From Chryseosolibacter histidinae (GTDB lineage: Bacteria > Bacteroidota > Bacteroidia > Cytophagales > Cyclobacteriaceae), in contig NZ_JAHESF010000010.1 in the NCBI RefSeq assembly GCF_018598225.1, forward strand, positions 173,115 to 237,114: DNA of 64,000 bases, read 5' to 3'. The position numbers were made by a program, and so were the translations under genes. Shown one piece after another: positions 8,310-17,302 of this stretch. The notes under the pieces are model-generated. The model worked only from the letters and a program-made list of their open reading frames with translations, ran no database searches and had not been told where the DNA came from. Each line of letters opens with the position of its first letter. Positions within the stretch are counted from its first letter, which is position 1.

Positions 8310-10685
8310 TTCGTCCTTCAACGTATGCACCGGACTCATAAACACGGTCGCCAGTGTCTTATACCCTACTGTGACCAACGCTACCCCAAACAGGGAGAGG
8401 ATGGCTGCCGCGAGTGCTGAGAGCTCAATGCGCAGGTAATATTCCCACACGGCATCCATGAGCTTGTCTGTCATGACGTAACCCGCGGCGCCGCCCAGCA
8501 GCGAAGCAACGGAAAGGATGATGATGAACTCCTGGTTGATCACCCTGGCGATATTGGCCGCCGGCGCGCCCAGCACTTTGCGCACGCCGATCTCTTTCAT
8601 TTTCTTCAGGATGTTGAGCGACACCAGCGCAAACAATGCCGTAGCCGACATCAACACCGCCATCAGCCCCAGGAAACCGAAGATGCGCACAGCATTGTTG
8701 TTGATCATCTCAGACACCCACATGTTGCCATCGGTATACTTTCCGTTATAGAGGGTGTTCGGCGAGATCTTTTTCCATTCCGCTTTCATCAGGTCATTGA
8801 TAGCGGACATCTTTTCAGCCGAGGTGCTCACCACGATCTGGGTATACTGCTCCGGCGCCACATACCGAAGCATCACCGGACCCGCGGGTTTCCAGAATCC
8901 ATCGGTCAGGATATCGTTCACCACCCCTATCACATAAAGTTGAATGGAGTCTTTCCACAGCAGCCGTTTCCCTAACGCACTCCCTGTCCACCCGTACTGT
9001 TTTACGAAGGTCTCCGAGACGAGCACCGATTCCCTGATGTCGGTCTCGGAATCCTGCCGGAAGCCCCGGCCTTCAAGCAGGTTTATGTTCATGGCTTCCA
9101 GGTAGCCGTCGCCGATGTCTACCACTTCCACCTGGTGCTCCGCTCCTTCAAACTTCACAGGTCCTTTGTAATACCGGTCCGAAACATGGTCTTTGGATCC
9201 GCCGATGGCGATGACATCTTTGTTTGCCATCAACACATTGCGGAACGCCCTGAACTCCTGCGCGCCTGCAACATTCGCTACGATCACTCCCTGCTTGGCA
9301 TAACCCAGGCTATAGTCGCGCTGGTACGCCGCATTCCTGATGAAGCCGATGCCCAGCACGATGCACACCAGTGCAATACTGAACTGAAACGTGAGCAGGG
9401 TGCGGGTAAACCAGTTGGTGCCGCCGAACCTCAGCTTTCCTTTCAGAATGGCGATAGGTTTGAATGAGGTGATATAGAACGCGGGATAGGTGCCGGCGAC
9501 CAGTGCGGTGAACAACAGCATGACGACCAGGAAAAAGAAGAACGAAAGATTTTCCGTGTAGCGGATGGTGAGCTTGAGGTTAGGCCAGAGACTCGAGTAG
9601 GCCGGCGCCAGCACTTCGGCCAGCAGCAGCCCCGTGATCAACGCAAAAAAACACAACACCATACTCTCGCCCAAAAACTGAAAGACTAGCTGTCTTCTTG
9701 CGCCGCCCATGGTCTTGCGAACACCGATCTCCTTCAGCCTTCGTCCCGACAGGGCTACCGTGGTGTTGGTAAAATTGAAACAGGCAAGCAGCAGCAGGAA
9801 GACTGCCATCAGGCCCGGGCCGGCGATCACCGATGGAGGGAATCCCCAACGGAGCTGCTCGCCGTTCAGCCAGGTTTCGCCATAAAAGCTGGCCGCGAGT
9901 GTGCTGAAGTTCTGGAGATAGTACGCGCTGAGCTTCAGGTCTGCACGGGCCAGGTTCTGCGGTGCAATGTAAGTCTGTAGCTGTCGTGTTACGGCATCTG
10001 TGCGCGAGGGATCGTTGATCCGGATAAACACGGTGCTCATACCTTTCCAGTCCGTGTCGGGCGAACCGGTTTCATCAAAGAAATTATCCCACAGGGTGAC
10101 GGCCTCGCAGGCGAAGCTGGAATTGAGCGGCTGCTGCTTAAAAACGCCACCGACCACAAACTCTTTGAGGACGCCCTTATCGATGCGGGTGAGCTGGCGG
10201 CCCACCACATCTTCGGTTTTAAAATATTTGCGGGCAAGCTCGTCGCTGATGAAGATGTGGCTTTTATCGCGGAACGAAGTGAATGCGCCCGCCTTCAGCT
10301 CGAAAGTAAAGAAGTCAAAGAAGGCGGGATCGGCGTAAGCCACCGCGGTGCTGAATACCTCGTCGCCAATCCTGACGTTGGTGCCGGCCATGGTATACCG
10401 CACCACTTCATCCACATCATTAATGTTCTGCTTCACCATCCCGCCAAGCGCGTGAGGTACCACGGCATAACGGCTGTGCTGATCCTGGTAGTGATGCCAC
10501 GCCTGAATGCGGTAGATGTTTCCGGTGTTCACATGGTTGTGGTCAAAGCGCCGGTTGAAATCCAGGTTGAGGTAGGCAACGATGCAGCACGCAATGGCGA
10601 TGCCTAACCCAAGCACGTTGATGAAAACGGGGACCTTGTTCTTCATGAGGTTACGGAAGGTGATCAGCAGGTAGTTTGTAATCAT
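8307..10685 (-). CDS. ABC transporter permease with two FtsX/MacB_PCD units
   Basis: A 792-residue membrane protein. It starts MITNYLLITFRNLMKNK, the usual beginning of this Bacteroidota permease family. The first helix is at about 20-42, followed by a periplasmic MacB_PCD domain, a three-helix FtsX unit with 'RRLKEIGVRKTMGG' near residue 320, a second periplasmic domain, and a second FtsX unit with 'KKMKEIGVRKVLGAP' near residue 705. No ATP-binding domain is encoded here or next to it, so the ATPase partner must be elsewhere. Such proteins often export peptides, lipids or antimicrobials; the substrate cannot be told from sequence. Confidence 0.93.
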   Translation of the reverse strand: MITNYLLITFRNLMKNKVPVFINVLGLGIAIACCIVAYLNLDFNRRFDHNHVNTGNIYRIQAWHHYQDQHSRYAVVPHALGGMVKQNINDVDEVVRYTMAGTNVRIGDEVFSTAVAYADPAFFDFFTFELKAGAFTSFRDKSHIFISDELARKYFKTEDVVGRQLTRIDKGVLKEFVVGGVFKQQPLNSSFACEAVTLWDNFFDETGSPDTDWKGMSTVFIRINDPSRTDAVTRQLQTYIAPQNLARADLKLSAYYLQNFSTLAASFYGETWLNGEQLRWGFPPSVIAGPGLMAVFLLLLACFNFTNTTVALSGRRLKEIGVRKTMGGARRQLVFQFLGESMVLCFFALITGLLLAEVLAPAYSSLWPNLKLTIRYTENLSFFFFLVVMLLFTALVAGTYPAFYITSFKPIAILKGKLRFGGTNWFTRTLLTFQFSIALVCIVLGIGFIRNAAYQRDYSLGYAKQGVIVANVAGAQEFRAFRNVLMANKDVIAIGGSKDHVSDRYYKGPVKFEGAEHQVEVVDIGDGYLEAMNINLLEGRGFRQDSETDIRESVLVSETFVKQYGWTGSALGKRLLWKDSIQLYVIGVVNDILTDGFWKPAGPVMLRYVAPEQYTQIVVSTSAEKMSAINDLMKAEWKKISPNTLYNGKYTDGNMWVSEMINNNAVRIFGFLGLMAVLMSATALFALVSLNILKKMKEIGVRKVLGAPAANIARVINQEFIIILSVASLLGGAAGYVMTDKLMDAVWEYYLRIELSALAAAILSLFGVALVTVGYKTLATVFMSPVHTLKDE

Positions 10686-10722
10686 GGTGATGGTGGGTTT
10701 TGCGGATTGGACGCGGGAGGTG

Positions 10723-10819
10723 AGTTGCCGGTTACCGGTTGCCAGTTGCCGGTTTTGGGCGGTGAGAAAGTTGGAAGAGGGCGGTTAAAGTTTAAAGTTT
10801 GAAGTTTAAAGTTGGGAGT
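10723..10819. repeat. Adjacent heptad arrays, families F2 (AGTTGCC) and F1 (TTAAAGT)
   Basis: Units at 10723-10757 are AGTTGCC, GGTTACC, GGTTGCC, AGTTGCC, GGTTTTG. Units at 10785-10819 are TTAAAGT, TTAAAGT, TTGAAGT, TTAAAGT, TGGGAGT. Both have strict 7-bp spacing. They lie in the 5' region of the permease gene that starts at 10685. Confidence 0.7.
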
Positions 10820-11234
10820 TCAGGTTGCCAGGTTGAGATTGACTTAGGATACGGCTGCTTCGGATTTACTTATTGGTTGAGTTTAACAATGGCGATAAAT
10901 TTTGCTGAGGATTAAGCACTTATAAATGCAAACAGAAGATTCTTTGGTGAGAATTTGAGAGGATGGTAGCGAGATGAGCCGGAGGACTGAAAAAACTGCT
11001 TTTAGACATGTAAAAAGGGCGAAAATGAAGCAGAAAATGGTTTTTTTATGCTTTGTCACGAAGTGCTGAAAACTTACATCGTTTACAGTCCTGGCCTGAA
11101 TAAACATGCATAAAAAATTACGGATCAGATAGTTATAAGGTGATAGTTAGAGTTGTAAAAGGCAGTCTTTGGTGAAGCATTCTGTGTTCGTAACCAGGTG
11201 TCTTCAAGGCGACGGTGGAGGTTTAAGAGGTGAC

Positions 11235-11258
11235 AGTCCATGGTCTACAGACCACAGC
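11235..11258. repeat. Heptad array, family F3
   Basis: Units AGTCCAT, GGTCTAC, AGACCAC follow each other every 7 bp. A related array (CTCCATG, GGTCCAT, GGTGGAT) sits at 12077-12104, on the far side of the Rrf2 gene. Whether the two are a pair is uncertain. Confidence 0.5.
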
Positions 11259-11369
11259 AGTCCCTCCCAGGAAACCGGAATCCTGTGCGGTGATGTGGGC
11301 GGGCAATGCGCGAGCGAAGGATCCCGTAGCTGGCATCACTTTTTCCCTGATGCTGGCAAACTTCAAAAC

Positions 11370-11756
11370 ATGAACAATTTTTTTAGAGCTCTGATCGCCG
11401 GGTATGGCGCGAAGAAGTTGGGCGGTGGCTGCCTGGGTACGGTGCTTGTCTTTATTATTATCTGGGTGGCGCTGGGACAATGCAGCTGCAGCGAAAAGAT
11501 GGAGCGGGAAGTAAGTCGTCAGACCACGTCGCAGGTGTGGAGTCCTGCTGATGATCTGACGACTGAAGGGGGTTATACTTTTTCTTCGGCCAGCGGATTT
11601 ACCGGTTGTGGAGTAACCGGCGGTAACAATGACAAATGCTGGAGGTCTGACAGCGAGCTGCCCGACAGGATCTTCAGGGTCTCATCACGCACGGCGCTGA
11701 ACAGCCGATTGATGCTGCAGGTGGCCTCGTTTTCGCAACGGCCACATGACTGGTAG
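11370..11756 (+). CDS. Tiny membrane protein (native part about 45 residues) extended by a hairpin repeat
   Basis: The first ~45 codons encode MNNFFRALIAGYGAKKLGGGC and one clear membrane helix (LGTVLVFIIIWVALGQC). This Gly/Lys/Gly-rich layout resembles small one-helix proteins I associate with Bacteroidota; function unknown. After 'EREV' the frame enters a hairpin repeat (SRQTT...) at 11514-11564 and then runs antisense through the 3' end of the Rrf2 gene to 11756. The 128-residue frame is therefore probably an artefact of repeat insertion over the original stop. Only the N-terminal part is well supported. Confidence 0.45.
   Translation: MNNFFRALIAGYGAKKLGGGCLGTVLVFIIIWVALGQCSCSEKMEREVSRQTTSQVWSPADDLTTEGGYTFSSASGFTGCGVTGGNNDKCWRSDSELPDRIFRVSSRTALNSRLMLQVASFSQRPHDW
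11514..11564. repeat. Hairpin element copy 1 (AGTCGTCAGA...TCTGACGACT)
   Basis: Perfect 10-bp inverted arms at 11514-11523 and 11555-11564. The left arm continues into CCAC like the two longer copies at 62354 and 63504. This copy is shorter and more diverged in its interior. Confidence 0.7.
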
Positions 11757-12043
11757 AAGTTAAGCGACACGCAGGGAAGCATAGCCACGGCCCCATCGAT
11801 GAGGCGAATGACTTCAAGCACACTTACTTCGGCTGGCTTACGTTTCAGGTAATACCCTCCGAACTTTCCTTTCTTGCTGCCAAGAATGCCGGCGTTCTTC
11901 AGGTTGATCAGGATATTCTCCAGGAACTTCTTGGGAATATTCTTGCGCTCCGCAATCTCATGAATCGTGAGGCGGTCGGATTCCTCATGCTCCACCATGT
12001 AAAGCAGGGCATGAAGTGCGTACTGGCATTTTTTTGATAACAT
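11573..12043 (-). CDS. Rrf2 family transcriptional regulator
   Basis: A 156-residue protein. The N-terminal winged helix (MLSKKCQYALHALLYMV, then IHEIAERKNIPKKFLENILINLKNAG and the wing KGKFGGYYL) is typical of Rrf2/IscR. The segment from about residue 90 has cysteines in PCVSLNFYQSCGRC and EATC, which could ligate an iron-sulfur cluster as in IscR or NsrR; spacing differs slightly from IscR, so the cofactor is inferred. It stands alone, with about 415 bp of upstream sequence, and may be autoregulated. The last ~15 residues (PPVTPQPVNPLAEEKV) are Pro-rich and unlike the family. Confidence 0.9.
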   Translation of the reverse strand: MLSKKCQYALHALLYMVEHEESDRLTIHEIAERKNIPKKFLENILINLKNAGILGSKKGKFGGYYLKRKPAEVSVLEVIRLIDGAVAMLPCVSLNFYQSCGRCENEATCSINRLFSAVRDETLKILSGSSLSDLQHLSLLPPVTPQPVNPLAEEKV

Positions 12044-12458
12044 ATTGGGTTTGGGTAATGAGTTTTCAAATCAACTCTCCATGGGTCCATGGTGGATGGG
12101 CCATAGCGGGGTAGCTTTTTTAACTCCTTTTTTCGCTAACACGCTTTTGTGCAGCTTGATAAAGATCGCATTTGCAACTGACAAAACAGCGTTTATTCCT
12201 GGAAAGTTTACCGCTCTTAACGCTGTCGATCCGAATTTCAACAATATTCCTGCAAAGGTAATTAAATTTTATTATCAGAATGATGCGCGTTCCTCCCCGC
12301 TCAAAAACGGCCGGTTATGATGTACAACCGTGTCGGCGTTGGCGCAAACAGCATAATGAAAAAATAATGGATTACGCGTACGCTCTTGCCTGCACACCGC
12401 CCCTCGTGAATCGCCACGCGCACGCCGACGCTGATTTGACCCTGAAGATCAACGGATG
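12044..12458. other. Intergenic region between Rrf2 and NamZ-like genes
   Basis: 415 bp without a convincing gene. It contains a family F3 heptad array (12077-12104: CTCCATG, GGTCCAT, GGTGGAT, GGGCCAT) close to the Rrf2 start and an A/T-rich segment (about 12110-12290) that is probably the Rrf2 promoter region. Plus-strand frames at 12045-12320 and 12280-12498 show no domain or signal. Confidence 0.55.
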
Positions 12459-13685
12459 CTATGGATACAGCAGATATTTCTTTCTCATTTCCTTATAAGC
12501 CGACAATCCCGGTTCCCAACTTTTTCTGATCTCGTCTTCAGAAACACCTTTGATGATCTGCTCTTTCAGGCTGCGTGTACCCGCCAGTTTGTCGAAGTTG
12601 CCCATTTGTTTGCTCTGCGTGAAGTCAAAGAATTTTTCCTTGTGGGGATACGCCTTGTACATCTCCATCAACCATGCGAGGTTGATCTTTCCTTTTTCGC
12701 GCAGCTTCTCCGCATTGTACTTCCGCAGGTCGAGTCCATAGCAGGCTTTGTCCATGTGAAGGGGTGTTTCGCTCATGCCGGGTATGCTCACCGGTGTGAA
12801 TGAAAACTTATACTTCTTGCTGCTCAGCTCCGGGTTGCCGAGCACCGTGAAGGGCATATAGGTTCCCCTGCCCTGGCTGATGATCGTGCCTTCGAAGAGA
12901 CAAAGGGAAGGATAAAGTAATATTGACTGCTGGGTATTCAGATTCGGCGAAGGCCTGACGGGCAACGTGTACGCCATGTCGTGGGTGTAGTTCTTCACTT
13001 TGATGACGTTGATCTTACACTGCATCTTCCCGGGCAGCCATCCTTCGCCGTTGATCATCTGCGCGAACTCGCCGATGGTCATGCCGTGGGTGATGGGGAT
13101 GGGAAATTTGCCGATGCCCGAGGTCAGTGTCATGTCAAGCACAGGGCCATCTACATAGGCATTGGGATTAGGACGATCGAAGATCACCAGCTCTTTGCCA
13201 TTTGCCGCGCACGACTCCATCACATCAGCGAGGGTGTTGATATTGGTATAGAACCGGCAGCCGACATCCGCGATATCGAACACCATGATGTCAACCAGGT
13301 CCATATCCTCTTTCGTCGGTTTTCTTTTTTTGCCGTACAGCGAGATGATGCGGATACCTGTATTGGGGTCCACCTCATCATCAACTTTGGCGCCGTTGCT
13401 GGCGTTGCCGCGGAAGCCATGCTCGGGACCGAAAATGGCGCTGATGTTTACACCCAGTGTAATGAGACTGTCAACACTGAGCTTCTTTCCGATCACAGAA
13501 GTTTGATTCACCACCATGCCCACCCGCTTGCCTTTCAGGTACGAGAGATAACTGTCGGTTTGCTCGGCACCAGTGACGATACCATTTTTAGATTGCGCAC
13601 AAACATCCCTGGAAACAGTGATGGCTGCAAGCAAAACAATGACTGAAAACAGGGAAAGAGAATTGAACAGCGGCGCGGACTTCAT
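12459..13685 (-). CDS. namZ: NamZ-like exo-beta-N-acetylmuramidase (DUF1343)
   Basis: A 408-residue exported protein with a signal peptide (FSVIVLLAAITVSRDVCAQ). The DUF1343 signature is clear: 'GKRVGMVVNQTSV', the active-site motif 'FGPEHGFRG', 'ISLYGKKRKPT', 'DIADVGCRFYTNINTL', 'FDRPNPN', 'HGMTIGEFA' and 'PSPNLNT'. NamZ (B. subtilis YbbC) removes N-acetylmuramic acid from the ends of peptidoglycan fragments. The length matches the single-protein form. The gene lies 42 bp behind a large GH95/GH65-like hydrolase on the same strand, so both probably belong to one scavenging operon controlled from the divergent AraC gene. Confidence 0.92.
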   Translation of the reverse strand: MKSAPLFNSLSLFSVIVLLAAITVSRDVCAQSKNGIVTGAEQTDSYLSYLKGKRVGMVVNQTSVIGKKLSVDSLITLGVNISAIFGPEHGFRGNASNGAKVDDEVDPNTGIRIISLYGKKRKPTKEDMDLVDIMVFDIADVGCRFYTNINTLADVMESCAANGKELVIFDRPNPNAYVDGPVLDMTLTSGIGKFPIPITHGMTIGEFAQMINGEGWLPGKMQCKINVIKVKNYTHDMAYTLPVRPSPNLNTQQSILLYPSLCLFEGTIISQGRGTYMPFTVLGNPELSSKKYKFSFTPVSIPGMSETPLHMDKACYGLDLRKYNAEKLREKGKINLAWLMEMYKAYPHKEKFFDFTQSKQMGNFDKLAGTRSLKEQIIKGVSEDEIRKSWEPGLSAYKEMRKKYLLYP

Positions 13686-13727
13686 AATTAAAGATTAAGC
13701 TTTAAATATAGTCCGTTGTTTCTGTTT

Positions 13728-16256
13728 TCAAAGTACCTTCTGTCTGAATTGGTCAGGCTTTGTATCCTTTCTCAGGATCAGGAAGTGATCGTTCTTCGTT
13801 GTGGAGAAGGTGATGAGGTCGTTCTTCGTTCCCATGAGTCGTTTGCCGTTCCGGTAGATGGTGACGTCACTTCCTTTCCAGGGATTACGGATGCGGCACT
13901 CGCCACCGGCCTGCGAAGTGATCTCCACGAACTCCACCCCGTTCTTTTCGGTATAGGAAGAAGTTACCAGAAATGCGCCGCGTGCCAGCAAGGTGTAACG
14001 GGCATCCCACTGTTTGGGCCAGGCCGGAAAAACATGGATCACGGGATCTTTACCCGGGGCTGATGGAACACTCTGGCAGAGGGCAAACTGCAATGCCTCC
14101 GCCGCACGGCCCAGGCGTTGCACACTGGTGGTCTGAAATCCTTCGCGCATATCCATACGGTTAGGCATCACCTCGATCTCTGCCGTACGGATCTGGTTCG
14201 GCACAAGGTAGCGGGTGGCCTCCGTCCGGCCCAGCACGGCACCGGCAACAGGAAGCTTCGACAGCACATAGATGTTAGACTTCTCGCTGATGCCTGATGG
14301 AAAATAGGCATCAAAGGTCTGGTTGGCGATGGCGCGTGTGCTTTCGTCGGCTTCCAGCGTGCAAAGGTCAAAGAACCACACAGGCATGGTGTTGGGATCA
14401 GGGATGCGCTCACCGTTGCCCTGAATCCAGGGCCGCAACGACCGGATCCATACCACAGGTTTGCCCTGCGTGTAGCCCGGCAGATCGGTACTCAAAGCCA
14501 GGGGTGATAGGTGATCCACAAACTCCTGCCACGAGGCGCGCAGCTCCGCGTCAACATTCAGGATCTCCGCAGCGCGGATGGCAACGGGAAAAATACCCTT
14601 CATCGAGGCGATCTCCTCAACGGTATTGTGGCCGCCCCAGATCGACTCGTTGTCGTTGACATTATAAATGTGATACTTGCCGTTTTCTTTTTTTACGTTG
14701 GGAAAATTCCGGTAGAACTCGGCCACTCCTTTCAGCATGGGGTAAGCATCGTTGCGCAGCCACGCCACATCACGGGTGAGCTCATATTTCAGCCAGTACT
14801 GGTAGGCTATTTTGGCGCCACGTGAGAAAATGTGGGTGACATGGCCAAAGGCTCCCCCTCCTTTGTCTGATGTCTGCCATACACCGTTCTTCCATCCCTC
14901 ATCTTTTTTCCAGTTCCAGCGGCTGAGGAACGGCATCTTCGTATAAGCAAAGTTTGTGAACTGCGGCGAGCGTTCTGTCCATGGCTTTTTCACCAGGTAC
15001 AGGTCACGCATCTCTGCGGCGATCTCTTCAGGCATGGGCACAAGTCCGTCGAAGGCTACGGTCTCGGGAATAAAAATACCCTTGCTTCCCCACTGTTGCT
15101 GCGCCGCCGTTTCGAATCCCTTGAACGCGGCTGTGTACATATTGAACATCGGGTCCATCAGCTCCAGGTGGTTGGTGTTCAGCAGGGCATTGTAGAGACA
15201 GCTCTGATTCGCGCCCCAATAGAGGTTGCCCCACTTGCGCTCATCGCCACCGGTAGTCCACAGCATGCCGTTGAACTTCGCCGGGTATTTGCCACGCGAG
15301 CTCGACGCCATCACATATAAATAATAGGTGTAATGCTGCTCGATGAGGTCTGCTTCCTGATCGGCGCTTTGTAAATAAATAAACGATCGCTTCCAGAAAT
15401 CCTGCCACCAAAGCTGGCTTGACTTCCTGATGCCCTCGAAGCCGAGCGCTATGGCCGCATCGAGCTTGCGTGTAGCCGCAGCGACGAGGTCTTCCGCAGG
15501 ATCGAAGCTTGCCGCGCTGGCCATCAGTATGGTCAGGTCTTGTTTTGCGCCGTCAGCTGATAACATCACGGTGGACGGGTTTTCAACTTCTGCCCTGCTT
15601 TCGCGGCCGGTCACGCCGATCACCACAGCGGAGCCACAGTAATAATCTCCTTCCCTGAATTCTTGCGTGAGCACGATGCGGTTGCCGATGACCTTTACAG
15701 CAGAGATCGCCTGGTGGTTACCCTTCCTGGTAACGGGCGGGCGCAGCGTACGAAGCTTCGTCTGAATGGGAAGTGGATTAGCCCGGGTGTCGCTGATCCG
15801 GATGGCCATCACATCCTGCTCCTGCCAGGCCAGCACCTCCGCTGAAACCTCATTGCCCGCTACCGAGGTGAGCCCATCGTAACAGGACAAGTGCTGTTTG
15901 AAAGTGTTGCCGGAAAATATTTCCTTGACACCATTGTTCAGCTCCACATCCACAAAGCCGAGACCATTGCAATAATCTGTGTGACGCTCGTAGAAATTAT
16001 CGGAGCCCGAGTTGTTGGCGAATACATCCACGCGGTTGAGCTGAAGATGAAGTGCCGAGGGTGTTGTCCATACAAGACTTCCCATCACACCGTTGCCCAC
16101 CGGCAGCCCCTCTTCGCTCCTGCTCACGGGCTTATCGTACGTAAGGTCTGCACGCGACACCAGCTTGTGCCGATCGACTTCCAGGAGTGACGGGTTGACC
16201 TGTGCGAAGGCGGTGATCACCAGGAAATAAAAAACGGGCAGGAATAATCTTGTCAT
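13728..16256 (-). CDS. Exported (alpha/alpha)6-barrel glycoside hydrolase, GH95/GH65-like
   Basis: 842 residues from ATG at 16256, giving the signal peptide MTRLFLPVFYFLVITAFAQ. The N-terminal beta-sandwich (SRSEEGLPVGNGVMGSLVW, LQLNRVDVF) resembles the N-domain of GH95 enzymes. The central part has barrel-type motifs (WTTGGDERKWGNLYWGANQSCLYNAL, then YHIYNVNDNESIWGGHNTVEE). A short C-terminal beta domain ends the protein. The family is close to GH95 (fucosidase/galactosidase) or GH65, but I cannot assign a substrate. The putative catalytic acid lies in the DNESIWGG segment (inference). It precedes the NamZ-like gene. Confidence 0.75.
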   Translation of the reverse strand: MTRLFLPVFYFLVITAFAQVNPSLLEVDRHKLVSRADLTYDKPVSRSEEGLPVGNGVMGSLVWTTPSALHLQLNRVDVFANNSGSDNFYERHTDYCNGLGFVDVELNNGVKEIFSGNTFKQHLSCYDGLTSVAGNEVSAEVLAWQEQDVMAIRISDTRANPLPIQTKLRTLRPPVTRKGNHQAISAVKVIGNRIVLTQEFREGDYYCGSAVVIGVTGRESRAEVENPSTVMLSADGAKQDLTILMASAASFDPAEDLVAAATRKLDAAIALGFEGIRKSSQLWWQDFWKRSFIYLQSADQEADLIEQHYTYYLYVMASSSRGKYPAKFNGMLWTTGGDERKWGNLYWGANQSCLYNALLNTNHLELMDPMFNMYTAAFKGFETAAQQQWGSKGIFIPETVAFDGLVPMPEEIAAEMRDLYLVKKPWTERSPQFTNFAYTKMPFLSRWNWKKDEGWKNGVWQTSDKGGGAFGHVTHIFSRGAKIAYQYWLKYELTRDVAWLRNDAYPMLKGVAEFYRNFPNVKKENGKYHIYNVNDNESIWGGHNTVEEIASMKGIFPVAIRAAEILNVDAELRASWQEFVDHLSPLALSTDLPGYTQGKPVVWIRSLRPWIQGNGERIPDPNTMPVWFFDLCTLEADESTRAIANQTFDAYFPSGISEKSNIYVLSKLPVAGAVLGRTEATRYLVPNQIRTAEIEVMPNRMDMREGFQTTSVQRLGRAAEALQFALCQSVPSAPGKDPVIHVFPAWPKQWDARYTLLARGAFLVTSSYTEKNGVEFVEITSQAGGECRIRNPWKGSDVTIYRNGKRLMGTKNDLITFSTTKNDHFLILRKDTKPDQFRQKVL

Positions 16257-16397
16257 GGTTTTGTGTTTACATCTGTATTGACGCAATGAGGCTGCCGTTC
16301 CCCTGAACCGGCGAGATCAAAATAGCGCCGGTCTTCAGAACGAGTGTTTTCCGCCAAATCCGTATTTTTACCGGCTGATAACAGTACACTCGTAAAC

Positions 16398-17213
16398 ATG
16401 GACGCGCTCACTTCCTTAAGCAGGTTCTTTCGCCCGGTGCAACCCCGGTTCAGGGAAGGCGGCGCTGACGTGGTCTACCAGGAGCTCGCCCCCGATGCGC
16501 TTTTATCGGGCTACCTCTGCTGTTACTGGCAACTGGAAAGCGTGCGGCCGTTGTCTTCACCTTTTTTGTACAACGCGGTAGCTGACGGCTGCATCGACCT
16601 GTTCTTCGACATGGATCAGCCGGAAGAGAACTTCGTGATGGGATTTTCATCAGGTTATACTTCTTTTGCCCTGGAGAATAGCTTCCGGTATGCCGGCATC
16701 CGCTTTTTTCCCGGGGCGTTCCCTTTGCTCTATAATATCAAAGCGTCCGAGCTTACCAACCAGTGTCAGTACATCAGCGCGGTGACACCCCGTGCGTATC
16801 AAGCCCTGAAAGACCTGATGACGAATCCATCCGGCATCGCGGGCATCAGGTCACAGCTCGATCAGTATTTTAAGAAGCTCGTTTTTTCGAAAGAAGCCAG
16901 TATCGACCTCAGGTTCGCGGAATCGCTGGGCACCATCCTGCAAGCGGGCGGTATCGTGAATATCGAAAAAGACATTTCAGCGTCCGTCAGTCCCCGGCAT
17001 CTGAGACGGTTGTTCGATTTTTATGTCGGCGCCGCACCCAAAGAATTCAACAAGATCGTCAGGTTTCAGAAGCTCCTCGGCGGAAACATCACCCGCGATT
17101 CCCTGAAAAAGGATAAGCTGTATTACGATGCGGGCTATTATGACCAGTCGCATTTCATCCGCGATTTCAAGGCATTATATGGCATACCGCCCCTGAAAGC
17201 ACTGGCCCCATAG
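16398..17213 (+). CDS. AraC family transcriptional regulator
   Basis: 271 residues from ATG at 16398; an upstream ATG at 16344 is less likely. The N-terminal half is of the DUF6597 type (YQELAPDALLSGYLCCYWQLE, then DGCIDLFFDMD and FVMGFSSGY). The C-terminal AraC helix-turn-helix pair is at about 185-268, with SVSPRHLRRLFDFYVG and the second motif YYDAGYYDQSHFIRDFKALYG. It is divergent from the glycoside hydrolase gene with 141 bp between them, so control of that operon is plausible. The inducer is unknown. Confidence 0.9.
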   Translation: MDALTSLSRFFRPVQPRFREGGADVVYQELAPDALLSGYLCCYWQLESVRPLSSPFLYNAVADGCIDLFFDMDQPEENFVMGFSSGYTSFALENSFRYAGIRFFPGAFPLLYNIKASELTNQCQYISAVTPRAYQALKDLMTNPSGIAGIRSQLDQYFKKLVFSKEASIDLRFAESLGTILQAGGIVNIEKDISASVSPRHLRRLFDFYVGAAPKEFNKIVRFQKLLGGNITRDSLKKDKLYYDAGYYDQSHFIRDFKALYGIPPLKALAP

Positions 17214-17302
17214 ATCAGCGGAAATAATCTGTCATGTCCGATTTTTACAATATCCGCTGCGGGGTGTTCTGCACATTTGTGCTGCTTAAACATCAAGACC
17301 AC

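Larger units (their letters stand above)
10686..11369. other. Long intergenic region with heptad arrays, no convincing gene
   Basis: This 684-bp gap holds heptad arrays and an A/T-rich stretch (about 10850-11170). A minus-strand frame at 10883-11107 has 74 residues of low-complexity composition and no recognisable domain, so it is not called. The promoter for the permease on the left is expected here. Confidence 0.6.

Noticed and set aside
10883..11107. 74-residue frame in the long intergenic region
   Set aside because: Low-complexity A/T-rich sequence, no start signal, no domain.
12045..12498. Two plus-strand frames between Rrf2 and NamZ-like genes
   Set aside because: They overlap heptads, the promoter region and the NamZ 3' end, and show no domain or signal peptide.
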